Program-made: the position numbers and the translations under genes | Shown: positions 20,529-32,532 of the stretch, one piece after another | Position numbering within the stretch: position 1 is the first letter of the stretch | Layout of the letters: each line of letters starts with the position of its first letter | Source of the DNA: Phellopilus nigrolimitatus | Lineage: Eukaryota; Basidiomycota; Agaricomycetes; Hymenochaetales; Hymenochaetaceae | Assembly: GCA_021029095.1 (NCBI GenBank) | Contig: JAJOHG010000014.1 | Location: forward strand, 124,001 to 188,000 | Length of the DNA stretch: 64,000 nt | Direction: 5' to 3' | Notes under the pieces: model-generated | Databases searched by the model: none | The model's input: only the letters and a program-made list of their open reading frames with translations | Told to the model about the DNA's origin: nothing

Positions 20529-23500
20529 ATGGATGCTCTCGAAAGCTTACATACTGTCCCACGCCACGTAGAGCGCAAGGACTCGTACGACGAGAAGTCA
20601 GACCCGGACGAGAAGGGCTCTGTCAGCGTCCACTCGGCCCCAGAAGATGTCTGGGATGACAAAACGCCCGACGGGAAGGAGAGGCCTATTGGTACGCTCT
20701 CAGATGCTTCAATGCTATCCGGCTCAAGCTGTTGAGGATTCTCCAACGATGTCTGTTTAGAAACGGATGTGGATGTCGTCACCCGTCTAATCTCCCTCGA
20801 GGACGACCCCACCCTTCCCATCCTTACGTTCAGGATGTGGTTCCTCGGTCTTGGCCTCTCTTGTTTCGGGGCTGTCTTGGGCCAGATATTCGTGCGCCTT
20901 TTTATTTAGCTTATCCATTCATTGAGACCCTTACTTTGTCCTTCAGTACTTTCGTCCGCAGACGGTTTCCGTCAGCCAGCTTTTCCTCCAGATCATCGCG
21001 TATATCATGGGCAAGGCTCTCTCAGAGATCCTCCCTGGCCCGGGAAACCCTTACCCCGCGTTTCAGATGTCTAACAGCTGGTTTTGGCGCTTCCTAAACC
21101 CCGGTCCATTCAGTACGTGATACCAGCGAATTCCAATTCTCTGTCTTTTTTCACCTTCTCAAAGACATCAAGGAACACGTCGCTATCACAATTTTCTCCT
21201 CGACCGCCGCAGAGTCTGCGCTAGCCATCAGTATCTTCGCTGTACGTGATAATCCGCAGCTGATTTGTTTTATCCGGGACTGATGGGTCTTCAATGTATA
21301 GGCCGACGATTTGTATTACGGCATCTCGCCGAACATCGCAGTTGGCATCTTCACGCTGATTGGGTCGCAGCTCATCGGGTACGGCCTCGGCGGGCTGATG
21401 CGTTCCTTCCTCGTTTACCCAACCTACATACTATTCCCGAACCTACTCCCGACTGTGCAGCTCTTCGACGCTCTGCACCGTGGTAAGGGCGTCTTCCTGC
21501 AGAAGAAGCGCATCAAATTTTTCTGGTTCGTATCCATCGGCATCTTCGTCTGGGAGTGGTTCCCTGAGTACATAGCACCGTCAGTAACAGCGCCTTCACC
21601 GAGATCAAGAAAAGATTCTAACATAGGATTACGTTCGCAGAACTCTTACTGGTGTCAGTATTTTCTGCCTAGCCAACCAGAAGTCCGCTTGGTTCACTCG
21701 CATCTTTGGTGGTGCGGCTGGAAATGAAGGTCTGGGTATGTTCGCATTCTGTTTTGACTGGAACTACGTCGGCTCGGGCGGTGGCTCGATGGGCGCCCTC
21801 TTCACCCCCATCTCGACGCAGCTCTCTCTGTACTTTGGTACTATGATTTGCATGTATGTAATTTTTATTTATTTATCATTCTCTATCTGATTATGACACT
21901 TCACAGCATCGCTTTCTGCGCTGTCTACGCTCGGAATGTCTGGCATGGCCAGAATTTCCCGTGGCTTTCGCAGCAACTGTACAACTTCAACGGCACGGTT
22001 TACGACCAACTTGAAATTCTCGATGACAACTTCCTGCTCGACGAGGCGAAGCTCGAGGTTGTCGGTCTGCCGTATTTTGCATCCTCGCAGGTGCTGACGT
22101 TGATCGGTGCGAACCTCGCAATCGGGGCGACAATCATGCACGTCATCATATGGTACGGGCGCGACATCCTCGACGTGATAAAGAAGGAGCGTTCAGGCGA
22201 GGTCGTCGACCCGCATCGCGCGAAGATGAAGGTGTACGCAGAGGTGCCGATGTGGTGGTACGGAGCAGTATTCGTCGGCAGCTTCGCAATGGCGATGGCG
22301 ACAATCTACACAAGCGGATCGAACCTGCCGTGGTGGGGGCTCATAATTGGCGTCATCCTCAGCGCAATCTTCCTCCCGTTCGTTCTCACGGTGTACGCAA
22401 TCACAGGCTTCTCGCCGAACATCCAGAGCGTCGTGCAGATGCTTGGCGCAGCGATGATCCCCGGGAACCCACAGGCGAACATGTACTTCACGCTGTACGG
22501 CTACAACACGCTCCAGCAGGCGCTGGGTCTCGTGCGAGACCTCAAGATGGGCCAGTACACGAAACTCCCGCCGCGCGTAACATTTCTTGTGCAGTCGCTT
22601 GGTGCGGTTGTTGGCGGTCTGCTGAACTACGTTATCATGAAAGTCATCATCGATGCGCAGCGCACGATCTTGCTCGATGTACAAGGTACGAACGTCTGGA
22701 GTGGCCAGCAGGTTCAGGTATGTTTCGTATGTGGATGTTGATATCGAAGGCGCAGCGTGGTCTAAATCATTTTGAAACATTTGAAGTCTTTCAACAGCGA
22801 CGCGATTGCCTGGGGTGCACTAGGAAACAAACTTTATGCGCCGGACGGTCGTTATGGGGTTTGTCTGATTCATTCATTTCTGTATAATGTATAGTAGTAC
22901 TGATTACTACGCATAGATCGTTCCGCTGTCGGTTATCATCGGCCTCGTCGTCCCGCTACCCTTTTGGTTCGCACACAAGAAGTATCCGAAGCTCGGTGCT
23001 GACAAGGTAATCACACCAATACTGTGCTGGACGCTTGGGTACCTCTCGTGCGTGTTTAGCTACTCCACAGACTGCAATTGAACTGAAGAGAAATTTAATT
23101 CAGCGTTGGCATCAATACGTCTGTACGTATAAAACGACGGCGGCTTTAGCTTCAGATTCGTTTGCATCAAGGCTGACTAATCTTATCTACTGCTTCGTTT
23201 TATCCAGGTCTTCAGGTGTGTCTAACTGCCTTTATCCTTTATATATACCTTCATAATCACTATTTGCATAGTACTTTCGTGCTTGCTGTGTTCTCGCAGT
23301 ACTACCTGCGACGCTACCGCCCGCGCTGGTTCCGTAAGTACAACTTCCTAATGAGCGCCGCTCTCGACGGCGGGACGCAGGTCATGGTGTTCGTGTATAC
23401 GTTTGCAGTTGGAGGGGGTTCTGGTACGGTCAGACCGTTCCCGATATGGGCGTTGGTAAGTCTATGATGTATTCTATTTCGGTCGCTTTCTGATTATGTC

Positions 23501-23558
23501 TTTGTTTCTACAGAACCCAGTAGGAAATCCCGATTATTGTCTGAGGCTGTCTCAGTAG
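20529..23558 (+). CDS. OPT-family oligopeptide transporter, 13 exons, 765 aa
   Basis: Proton-coupled importer of small peptides (OPT family) in the plasma or vacuolar membrane. I place exons at 20529-20691, 20761-20891, 20947-21112, 21165-21241, 21302-21579, 21641-21853, 21907-22717, 22787-22858, 22917-23047, 23104-23122, 23208-23215, 23272-23455 and 23514-23558. Phases agree throughout and give 765 residues, normal for the family. The N-terminus is acidic and cytosolic-like. Family marks include QTVSVSQLFLQIIAYIMGKA, NPGPF, DWNYVGSGGGSMGAL, the KLPPR variant of the KIPPR motif, QYYLRRYRPRWFRKYNFL and the C-terminal PVGNPDYC. Many hydrophobic helices are evident. No lesion is seen, unlike the genes to its left. 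The substrate cannot be predicted. Confidence 0.93.
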
Positions 23559-25039
23559 ATGTACACATATCATGTCTCACTATCATGTAAACTTCACTAT
23601 TTTTACGAATATGACGCTGGTTTCCCACTTCTCTTTGAGTGTATGGAGGAATTAATGTTTCCTGTACGAAATGATTTCTGTCCATTCTTTTGTTCGAACA
23701 TCTGTTCTCTTAATTTTGAGTGCAAGAATGAGGGCACGAACAGGATTGAATCAGCACACCGAACCCCAAGCCGCCTGTAAGAATTTAAAGTTATATCTGC
23801 CGATCAATTACCACAGCCACAATTCCCGATCCAGGGTCACGATCCTCCGAAGACAAAAAGAACTTGCGATGATGGCAGCACCCAAGAAACTCTAAGTTGA
23901 CAATTGTCGCAGATCGTTGGGGCCGCATACCTCTAAGACCTCAGCGTCGCCATGAATTTTTTCATTTCAATTGCTCTGTGCATCGGATGGGTCAGCGAGC
24001 AACGAGTCTTGGCAGCGCGGCTCCGTTTGAAATGACACGCAATGTCTCAGGTTTGCTACTGAGAAAATCAGAGGGATCAGGGACCTTTCTATCCTGTTAG
24101 CTTGATGATATCGAGAGATCATCATGGGTGCTGAGGTCGTAATCTATGCTCCCCGAGATTCCGTGTTCGAGGAAGTGTAAAACTGCGGACATTGTGAGCA
24201 AAGCCTTAGAGAAACCGAAGGCGGCTCGCCTCGAAAGTTCCAAAGACATGTAAATGGCATGCCGTTGATAGAAGTCTCACCTAAACTTAGAGTTTAAGAA
24301 ACGATGGTGAATTCACAGTGATCGGCGGACGTTGGGCCACAGCCTGCATTCGCGCAAACATAACCGGCTCAGGTTCGCTGCTCGTCATGGGTCTGCATTA
24401 CTGCGAAGCGCCCAGTACGATTCTTATAAATAAAGGAGAATTAAGCGTCAATCTAGAATGGTAGTCGGACGTTACCAGCTTTTTGTCTGTTCGGACAATA
24501 AGGAACAGGCGCCGTTCCATTCCTCAGGAGACCAGGCGGTTATGAACTTAGTGATCCAGAGTTCCCCTATTTGGCAAGTGAGACACCTCTGCTTACCGTA
24601 TTTAGCTGATGGAATGTGACCGTCTGGAGCCACCTTAGGCGCCCGTGATCATACTTGCGATCATCGACATGCAAGTCCTCGGAGTTGCCATCAGGAACCT
24701 GTATTATTCGCTATACTTTCTGTTTAGTTTATCTGCTCTCCTGCAGCCGATTCGGCTAATGATATCAGAGTGCGCTGAACAATTGTTCGAGACCCTCGAA
24801 CGCCAGATGAGCCACCTTTGCGCAAGGAAAACACCGAATAAATCACAAGCTATCCCCAATCCTGCCACAGCTTGACTATCGCCAAAATCGAGACTGAATA
24901 GATTATATTATAACCCTTTTTCGAACGTCCCAAAGGAATGTAATTTATTATTATCCGGCGAGTTAGTAATGCAGACGGAAGTGCGTCTGCGGTCGCGCAG
25001 CGCATCACCTGCGCGAGTTACGGAGCGCATGCTAGGGCC
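23559..25039. other. Intergenic, no supported gene
   Basis: AT-richer than the flanking genes, with only short frames (none above 76 codons) and no recognisable domain or RNA gene. It contains the 3' flank of the OPT gene and the promoter side of the HMG-box gene. Confidence 0.5.
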
Positions 25040-25047
25040 TTTTATAA
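25040..25047 (+). promoter_or_regulatory. TATA box upstream of the HMG-box gene
   Basis: TTTATAAA, about 200 bases before the ATG at 25244. The intervening leader is C/T-rich, typical of fungal 5' regions. Confidence 0.45.
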
Positions 25048-25243
25048 AGACACTGCGCCGCACATCGGCCCCTTTCCCTCCAAACAACACTCCCCCTTTA
25101 CTTATCTATACCCTCTCACTGCCGCTCCCACTTGTCTGTCTCACGTCTCATCACGACGCGCTCACGCTTACCCGCCCCCACGATATCCGTTTCCATTTTA
25201 CGCCCAGCCCCAACGCACTCCTTCGACAGATAGACCAGCCAGA

Positions 25244-27358
25244 ATGCCAGCCATTCGGTGCATCAGCCGCGTGAACATCCAGGGATGGGAGCCCGTACCT
25301 GGCGACGGCGCCGACGCCAACCTCGCGCGCGTCGACCTCCCCTGCTTGCTTTGACTTCAGCGCCTATGCACGCGCACTCATGAACAAATCGACAGCATCG
25401 ACGACTTCGATGGCCCCGAGACGGCAGGTTCCGTCCTCGTGTGCGCCGTCTGACCCCCAGTGCCTTCACGCCCCGCCACAGCCTGAGCCCGTTCCAGGAA
25501 CGTGTCGGTTGCACTTCGATCCCGATGCCGACGTCGTCGCGCAGTGCCGCAGCCGCGGGCAAGGGCATCCGCGCGCGCTCGTCAACGGAGCGAAGATCGC
25601 GCGTAAACTCGCGGAGAACGCCAGTTACATTCCGCGCCCGAAGAACTCGTTCATCCTCTTCCGCACGGACTTCGTCGCGCGGCGCTCGGGGGCAGATGCT
25701 GTAAACGGGGGGAGGGGAGGAAGCACTGGTGGCGATGGAGAGGAGAGCGAGGAGGAGGCGGGCAGTTCGCTCTCGAAACAGGCAAGTGCGGTGTGGAACA
25801 AGATGAGCGCCGTGGAGAAGCAGCCGTGGGTCGAGCGCGCCGAACACGAAAAGAGGAGCACGCGGCAAAGTACCCAGACTACCGCTACCGTCCCGTACGC
25901 CAGGGTTCGCGCAGAAAGGCTGGGTCGTCAGGTGGATGAGCGGAATGTGCAGCAGGCGTCGCGACGTACGAGTCCAGAGACGATAGAGATCAAACAGGAG
26001 GCTGCGGACTCACGCAACACTGTAGGTTCAAGACCTTCTCAATCAGGGGTACCGCGGCGAACAACTCTCGAATGCGTTACTTTTTCTTGAGAATGCCGAC
26101 CCGCCCGCCGCCATCGATCCATCGCTTGCTAAGACAGCGGCGACTCAGACATGCTCCTCGTCCCTCGCGCACGCACTAGTCCCACTTGCATCTTCGCCCG
26201 TGTTGAGCCTATCCCCAGCACACGCTCCTCCTGTCTCCTTGCACAACCTCTCGGCGGCGCCACATGTTCAGACGATGCACACTCCCGCCCATCCCGCGCT
26301 CACCCTCCGCGCCGATCTTCGATACACGAGCCTCCTCATCGACACTCCTCCAACCGCAGCCGCTTACGCACCACCTATCCGTCCCTTCTCTTTACTCTCT
26401 TCTCTCTCGCCCGGCGTCCTGCCCTTCGACGCCTCGCTTGCTTCCTTACGCGCGCTCCTCAGTATCGCGGTCATCGAATATCCGACCATTTGCTTGTCGC
26501 GAAGACGCAGGCGCGCCCGTGCCATCTCCATTCTCGAGCACGTCGTCTCCTGCCGCGTATAGCCTTCCTCCATCACCCGAGAGCAAGCAGGTAGCCGGAG
26601 CAGACTACTTCCGCGAATTCATGCGCTGCGACGTAGATGATGGTGTTGACGCAGATGCGGCCTTGGCTTTGATGGCGCCGAGGCCGATACCGGCTGGCCC
26701 GGCGACAGTTCATGCCATATGTGAGCAAGAACATATCTATGGTGCGTTTTCCCGCTCCCTGCGCCAACAATGAAGACTGAATGACTAACGTGGATACTTA
26801 GAACCGAAACGAGTATTATGAACGATACGATACGAACCTTGACATGCCGCTGGGCGCGTTTCTCCCATCTGTGCCCGAGCAACCCGAGGCGCCGCCGCAA
26901 CCTCCCTATGGAGGTGTCGCCTACGCAGCAACAGCCATTAGAGGCTATCGCGGCACTCTGGGCACACGATCAGTACATTTGGTGCGGAAGTAGATGCGGA
27001 GGCGATGCAAGGCGTACAATCGACGTCGCCAGTAGTCGAGCAGGGAATGTCGCAGGATCCGACGACCAGTTTTTTCACTGGCGAGTCCTCGTCTTCTTCT
27101 GCATGCTTGCTCGCAGAGTACGAACGTGCGCTGGATACCATTGGCCTCTTCTCGTCCGACGCGCCCACTAGCTGCGCTTATCAACCTGCCTCCGATTTCT
27201 TCAACCTCGATTTAGAACTTGAGCTCGGGTGCACGTCGGTGCTGCCCGAATCCGCCCTGAGCTTCTCCGCGCTCGGCGGTGACTGCGCAGTCGACTATGG
27301 CCATGACGACGCCATGTATGGGCGTGACTATGGGTGTTACGCTCCCGGACGCTATTGA
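25244..27358 (+). pseudogene. HMG-box transcription factor gene with frame lesions
   Basis: A basidiomycete HMG-box DNA-binding protein. The proposed start is ATG 25244 (MPAIRCISRV). The box reads YIPRPKNSFILFRTDFVARR, a Gly/Glu-rich insertion, then SLSKQASAVWNKMSAVEKQP and WVERAEHEK. Helix 3 should go on as EEHAAKYPDYRYRPVRQGSR, but this is one frame off because a single base is missing near 25852. Downstream pieces (Ser/Pro-rich 26264-26730 ending at a likely intron donor, DMPLGAFLPSVPEQPEAPPQ near 26850, and a final frame ending at 27358) lie in several frames. Either the gene is decaying or this assembly has errors. With the one-base lesion the box is truncated. Its relation to mating or fruiting regulators is only possible. 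Confidence 0.6.
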
Positions 27359-27677
27359 ACTATCCTTTCTCGAGCACTCCAGGTTGCCTGTCCATTCTTT
27401 TTTTCATTCTGTGTGCATCGAAAAAAGCCGTGTTCGTCCACTTGACGTGATGATTTTGACTTATACTTATACTTTTCTCCATTCACGTCCATCGTTCCGC
27501 ACGGCTGCTCTTTTTCCCCTTGGTTTCCTTTATGAGTCTTTTCGTTTACGCTGTAGCATATCACGTACCTCTCCTCGCCTCCATGTTTTATTCCTTATCT
27601 CGGTTCCGTGTCATCTTTGTGTATAGATTATGTGTAGGAACAAGACGGAAATGTCTTTCGTATGCAACAAAACTGTA

Positions 27678-28479
27678 TCAAAGACGATACACCAGCGAAT
27701 GACTGAGAATAGTATCAAAACGGCGCAGGATGGACGGAAGTGGCATTGCAATCGGTTCCTGCCATAGCGAGTATAGCCCGGCTAGAAATGAGAGCACGCC
27801 CACCGCGTCGAGCATCTTCCGCCGACGGGCTCTGTCTTTCTGTCCACGTCTCGCCGTGCCTTCTTTGGCAAAATAGAGGTCCCAGAGAAGCGCGCCGCCC
27901 TCGAGTGTATGAAGAAGCGTTCCAACGATGAGTCCGCCGTACATGATGACGCTGCGCACAGGCCAACCCTGCAGTGCATGCTGCACAAACGAGAAATCAA
28001 GCTGCGCGGGACCAAGAGACGAAATAGGCTCGGATGGATCTGAAGGGTAGACGCGGTGGATGAGGACGTGTATAGGGATGGAGAGCGTGGCCGCGTAGCC
28101 CGCAATGGTAAGGAGAGACGTCGGTGGGCGCGGAGAAGATGGAGATACGAAACGCTTGAGCATGCTTGCAGAGATGTGAAGCGCGAGAGGCGCGAAGAGA
28201 AGGAAGATCTCGTTCATTTCGCCTTGGTAGTATTCTCGACCCAGCAGCTAATCGTGTACATTAGCAAATTTGCTCGCGGAGGTTGCTTTAAGCACATACC
28301 ATAACCTGCGATGAAAGTGATGGCCCTCCTATGTTTGCCACAAGCGGCGCTGACAGATGAACAAGCAGAAATGCCGATAGAAATGGAGTTGGAAGGTGCG
28401 AAGCTTTCGTCAGGTAAGGAACAAGCTTCTGACGAAGAGATGCGTTCGTGCTCGGGCTTGAAGGAGTAGAAGACGACAT
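27678..28479 (-). CDS. Mcp1-like mitochondrial membrane protein (DUF1691), 249 aa
   Basis: Two exons, 28479-28300 and 28247-27678, joined by a 52-nt intron with in-phase boundaries. The protein has a polar Ser/Thr-rich N-terminus, then about five hydrophobic segments (PFLSAFLLVHLSAPLVANIG, IFLLFAPLALHISASML, LLTIAGYAATLSIPIHVLI, SVIMYGGLIVGTLLHTLEGG, VGVLSFLAGLYSLW). The signature GREYYQGEMNEIFLLFAPLA and the HxxxH-like spacing match the transmembrane domain of yeast Mcp1. Mcp1 is an outer-membrane protein that suppresses loss of the ER-mitochondria tether and recruits Vps13. Family assignment is from remembered motifs. The gene is intact and ends 320 bases from the converging HMG-box gene. 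Confidence 0.8.
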
Positions 28480-30346
28480 TATATCTTCTGCAACGACGGC
28501 CGTTTCCTATAGTACATAGAGAGTTATTAAGAGACTCTCGTCAAATGCACGAGGAGTACGTCGAACTCACCAACGATCAAGTGCTAGAGTCAAACAAGAA
28601 GACCAATTTCATCAAGCCACCCAATAAGCGTATCGCCTTTTTTCCCCTTCCAAAGACAGATACAAGAAAGAGGTAAGATAAGCATGAGATTTGAATGACG
28701 ACTGAGGTCGAAGACAACCACTCACGATGCCAAGTCGGAAGGTGAGCTGGCCGGTGAAGTGCTAAACTCTGCTTGAAGAGGACCTTAACCCGACAACAAG
28801 GCTTCAGAATGAAATAAAGGAGCAGCGAAGGTGCCGATGACTGGCGGCAGCCGCGACGATTGTCGCGTTCAAGTTTAGTTGGAGACTGTCCACGGTCGAC
28901 GAGCAAGCGGTGGCGCAAAGGTGGTCGTGAGAAACACACGCTCCAAAACGGGACGCGTACTGTGATTCGACGAAGTTTTTATTCCTCGGTTTACCTTCGG
29001 CTTTCAAGACATACTCGTAAAAAAAAAACCCTCGTATCTCTTCGCACAACTCACAAAGTCAACTAAGATCGTGGCTTTAGTGCAAGTAGCTCTCAGACAT
29101 GCAGGAATTGAGTCTCCGATGATGTGTTGGCCGCATTCGAGCTTAAATTGCATTACTTCCTAGGAAATCCGGATGCGCACTCTCGTGATTGCATGGTCTG
29201 TAGGTCACTAAACGAGCTCTCTCCGCGGATTATGGAACTTCTCTTCACGTAGGGTCCCCTCTTCAATTTAACGGCATATCCTTAAGCACGTTTCACCTCT
29301 TTGCTTCTTTTAAATAAGTTATGACAAAATCCGCGAGGTCGCCTTGACCTTGCGAATCAATTCCACGTCCTGTACGAATAGCGGCAGTAGGCTCATCGGG
29401 AAGTCGCTATATTCTTCTATTCTCCGCCCTATTTTAATGATTTGAAAGCAACCTTAAGAGGTAGAGCTCGATTTACAAGACACATTCGGGTTTTATGCGT
29501 ACGAAGGTAGGCATGGCAAGCTATATACCCGCGTTTAACCATCTGGAGAACAGCGTCACCGCATCTTGAAGGCCACAACGGGCAAGCTCATCTATGGCGA
29601 GCCGTTGGACATTGCTGTGTCGTCAGGGCGCCTCACGAGAATTTCGGAGCGGCGAACGGAAATGACTGAAAAGATACATAGGCCCGTCTAACGTTAAAAA
29701 ACTCGTTTGTTTGCGCGTACCAGTATTGAATTTTCCCGGGATGCTTCCCATTAAACCCGGTTATGCCGCGATCCGAGCAAGCATTCTATTGCTCTCACAA
29801 ACTAGATTTGGCATTTAATCCTCCCCGCGGATTAAGAAACGTTTTCTCTGAGTTGCGATAGCGAAACACCAAATTGACTCGAAACAAATGTCATTGAGAT
29901 TCCATCTTATGCAACAAGTTTTGTGAGTATATTATTGGCACCATATTGACACAGGGCGGAAACGCGGCAGCATGGAAGCGCTCGGATTACTATATCCCTC
30001 GTTCTTCGAAGGAGCATCAGAATTCGTTACTGTCAGAGTCCAATTGAGTGCGGGTCACGGATTCCCATCTCGCTCGATCATCTTCTCCCGTCTGACACCG
30101 CCCCAAGCGCGCGCAGGCCTGAAAGGACAAGCGATACGGTTTTGCCTGCTTAACTGCAACCGTTCTGATTCTTCTGGGCTCTATGTAGCTCCATTTGACT
30201 CTTCCTCGAGGCCAATCGAGCCAGTCCTCTCCTTCTTTCCCGTATTAGTTTTTCCTGCTTTTTTCCAGAGTCATTTAAAGTAGTACTCGACGCCCGCTCC
30301 CTCTTCCTCATCTAAACTATCATCCAAGGCGTGGAATTTCCGGACA
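28480..30346. other. Intergenic, no supported gene
   Basis: Short frames on both strands without family resemblance. The minus-strand frame 28577-28939 (120 codons) is upstream of the Mcp1-like start and looks like leader or chance sequence. The part from 29100 to 29900 is AT-rich and degenerate. Confidence 0.45.
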
Positions 30347-31467
30347 ATGGACACCCCAAGCTCTCAGAATAACGCGCAAGAAATGGCCGATCGTGAGCGC
30401 GAGGTGAGTTGACGCAGCTCCTACTCGTCCTTTTTCCGCTTATATTCACTCGTTCCTTATCTCCTCATTCGTCTACGAAAGAACGCCCGCGGATATTCCC
30501 TCGACGACGAGGAATTGTCTTCCATCGGTGCTGAAGCTCGTGCGGCGTATCTGCTCGAATTCAACGAGTCTTCTCAGGCGCACCCGGAGCTCCTTCAAGT
30601 GGAGTCGCGATCGATATCATCTCCAGCGCATGCGCACACAGGTCTCAGTGTCGAAGACTCTGATACAAGATTTTCAGCCAAATCCTTGCTGGCAGCGCAG
30701 TCGCATCAAGGGACACATGATAATCAAGCAATACACATTCATAAAAGAAAACGACATGAAATTATCGTGTCTGGACGTACTCGAGAACAAAACGGTGTTG
30801 GAGTATACGCCCGGCGCAGGCGCGTTTGCACACAAAATCATCAACTTCGGGATAGATAAAGTTGAAGGCACGGAGGAAAATAGCTCGGAGGTAATCCTGG
30901 TCGTTCACCTGGCAGACGTATACGGAGCCGGTACGTTATTATCCGACTCTTCTGTTCCGCATCTTGGAGCGTGCTCAGAACTTTTTCGCGCTCAATATAG
31001 TGCATATTGAAGTTCTACGCATATGCACGATGGATTGGAGCGCTACCACGTTAATCAAAAAGGAACTTCCAATCGGAAAAGACTACGCTGAGACTCACCA
31101 GTCAGACAGAGTGCGCGTTTTTGCGAACGCTCAGAGCGCGTTGCTTTTGGTGAGGGAGTATGTCATCCTTGTGGATTGGTTGGTTGGGCGTCTTGCGAGA
31201 TTGTTGATTGTAAGTGTACGAAGCGTCGTACTGACACCTATCTGATACATTTTTCGTCAGCCTACTTCCGCCTCAATCGAAAGTATGGAGATCACCGACA
31301 TCCGAAACTTGCACTTTGTGACGTTCGACGACGAAGGCGACTTTGTCGATCCTAGTCCTTCACTTTCCCAGGTCTTCATATCCATCGATGCATTGTGGAC
31401 AGAAGCAGAAAGGATGACCGCGAGCGAGGGTCACGCAGATTTGGCACGGCAGACTAGCTCTTCCTGA
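30347..31467 (+). CDS. Unrecognised protein, multi-exon
   Basis: Start ATG 30347 (MDTPSSQNNAQEMADRE). Exon 1 ends at 30403 before GTGAGT and resumes at 30482 with ARGYSLDDEELSSIGAEARA. Coding-like sequence then moves to another frame (HMIIKQYTFIKENDMKLSCL, VLEYTPGAGAFAHKIINFG, VEGTEENSSEVILVVHLADV), so an intron lies between 30600 and 30760. A later exon (DWSATTLIKKELPIGKDYAE ... LLVREYVILVDWLVGRLARL) ends at GTAAGT near 31211, and the last exon runs from about 31261 to 31467. The region is acidic and soluble with one hydrophobic stretch. I recognise no domain. Internal splice sites are unresolved. Confidence 0.5.
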
Positions 31468-31835
31468 GCAAAACAGCGTCGTCGGCCTCGCCAAAGTGAT
31501 AAAGAAAGACAGCGAAGGTCATGTAGATTGAAACGTGTCTCTACGAAGCAAACTGGGGCTTGGTCCTTGAAATATATTCCGATATCCTATGCAAATATTG
31601 GAATACTGAGAAATATATGTTCTTCTCGGGGGATGAATCTACAGGCATCAGCAGTGCGAAGCTGACGGAAGGATTTGATTTACGAGCTAGACGATTTAAG
31701 CTGACTTGCACATCGAAATAACATGAGCATACGCGTTTGAGTTTTAGTTTGACGTGGCATGGTATGAGCAACAAAGAATCGCAGACGTGTTGCGGATTAA
31801 GTAAATTTAAGTTCCGCCTGATCCGAGTCCCCAAA

Positions 31836-31878
31836 GTACTCGCGGCAATCCCACAAGTTGTGGGATTGCCGCGAGTAC
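31836..31878. repeat. Perfect palindrome, 21-bp arms, 1-nt spacer
   Basis: 31836-31856 (GTACTCGCGGCAATCCCACAA) and 31858-31878 are exact reverse complements around a single G. Such a sequence can extrude a cruciform. No T tract follows that would suggest a bacterial-type terminator. Confidence 0.9.
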
Positions 31879-31906
31879 GTTGTAGAAATGACCTATGAAA
31901 CTTTTG

Positions 31907-31947
31907 AGTTGAAATATCAGTTGTGGCCCACAACTGATATTTCAACT
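31907..31947. repeat. Perfect palindrome, 20-bp arms, 1-nt spacer
   Basis: 31907-31926 and 31928-31947 are exact reverse complements around a single C. It lies 28 bases from the preceding palindrome. The two share the words TTGTGG/CCACAA near their centres but are otherwise different. Confidence 0.9.
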
Positions 31948-32532
31948 GTAAATCGTCGCTGAGCCTTGAGACGAGCACACATTCAGTATAGATCTGGCTA
32001 AAGGTTGCCTGAAGAAAAAACAACCCGACCACCTATATATTAACCAGTCTATAGTACATTGCAATACAAACCGTGAGTAGATGTATACACAGTATCGCGC
32101 TTGCGCCAATACAACTTTACAAAAACCAACAAATGTAAGTAAATTCTCAGTAAGGAGTCGAATACGCGTGTCTTTTGTATTCGAACAATATGCACAGTAT
32201 ACAAAGTTTTCCATCATCCCGAGAGATAGCAAATGAGAACAACAAGAAAGCGTATAGACGTATGTTCAACGAAATAAAAAATGAAGAGAGATGGATATGC
32301 TGCTAATCAGCATGAGGATGAGCGATAGAAAACGGCAGTGACACTGTAAAGAGAGATCAAGAAAGACGTGGAACGAAGCCGAACGAGTAGAAGCCGTAAG
32401 AGTAACAATATCAAAGAGAGAAGCCACCTGTCAAGTGCAACACGAATACTGGCAATCAAAGAGAACGGGGAACAAATATAAGCTTGCATTCCATCGAAGC
32501 AGGAAAGATGACCTGAATTGAAATTAAGGTCG
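31948..32532. other. Intergenic, no supported gene
   Basis: AT-rich sequence between the palindromes and the 3' end of the P450 gene. Only short frames are present. Confidence 0.5.
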
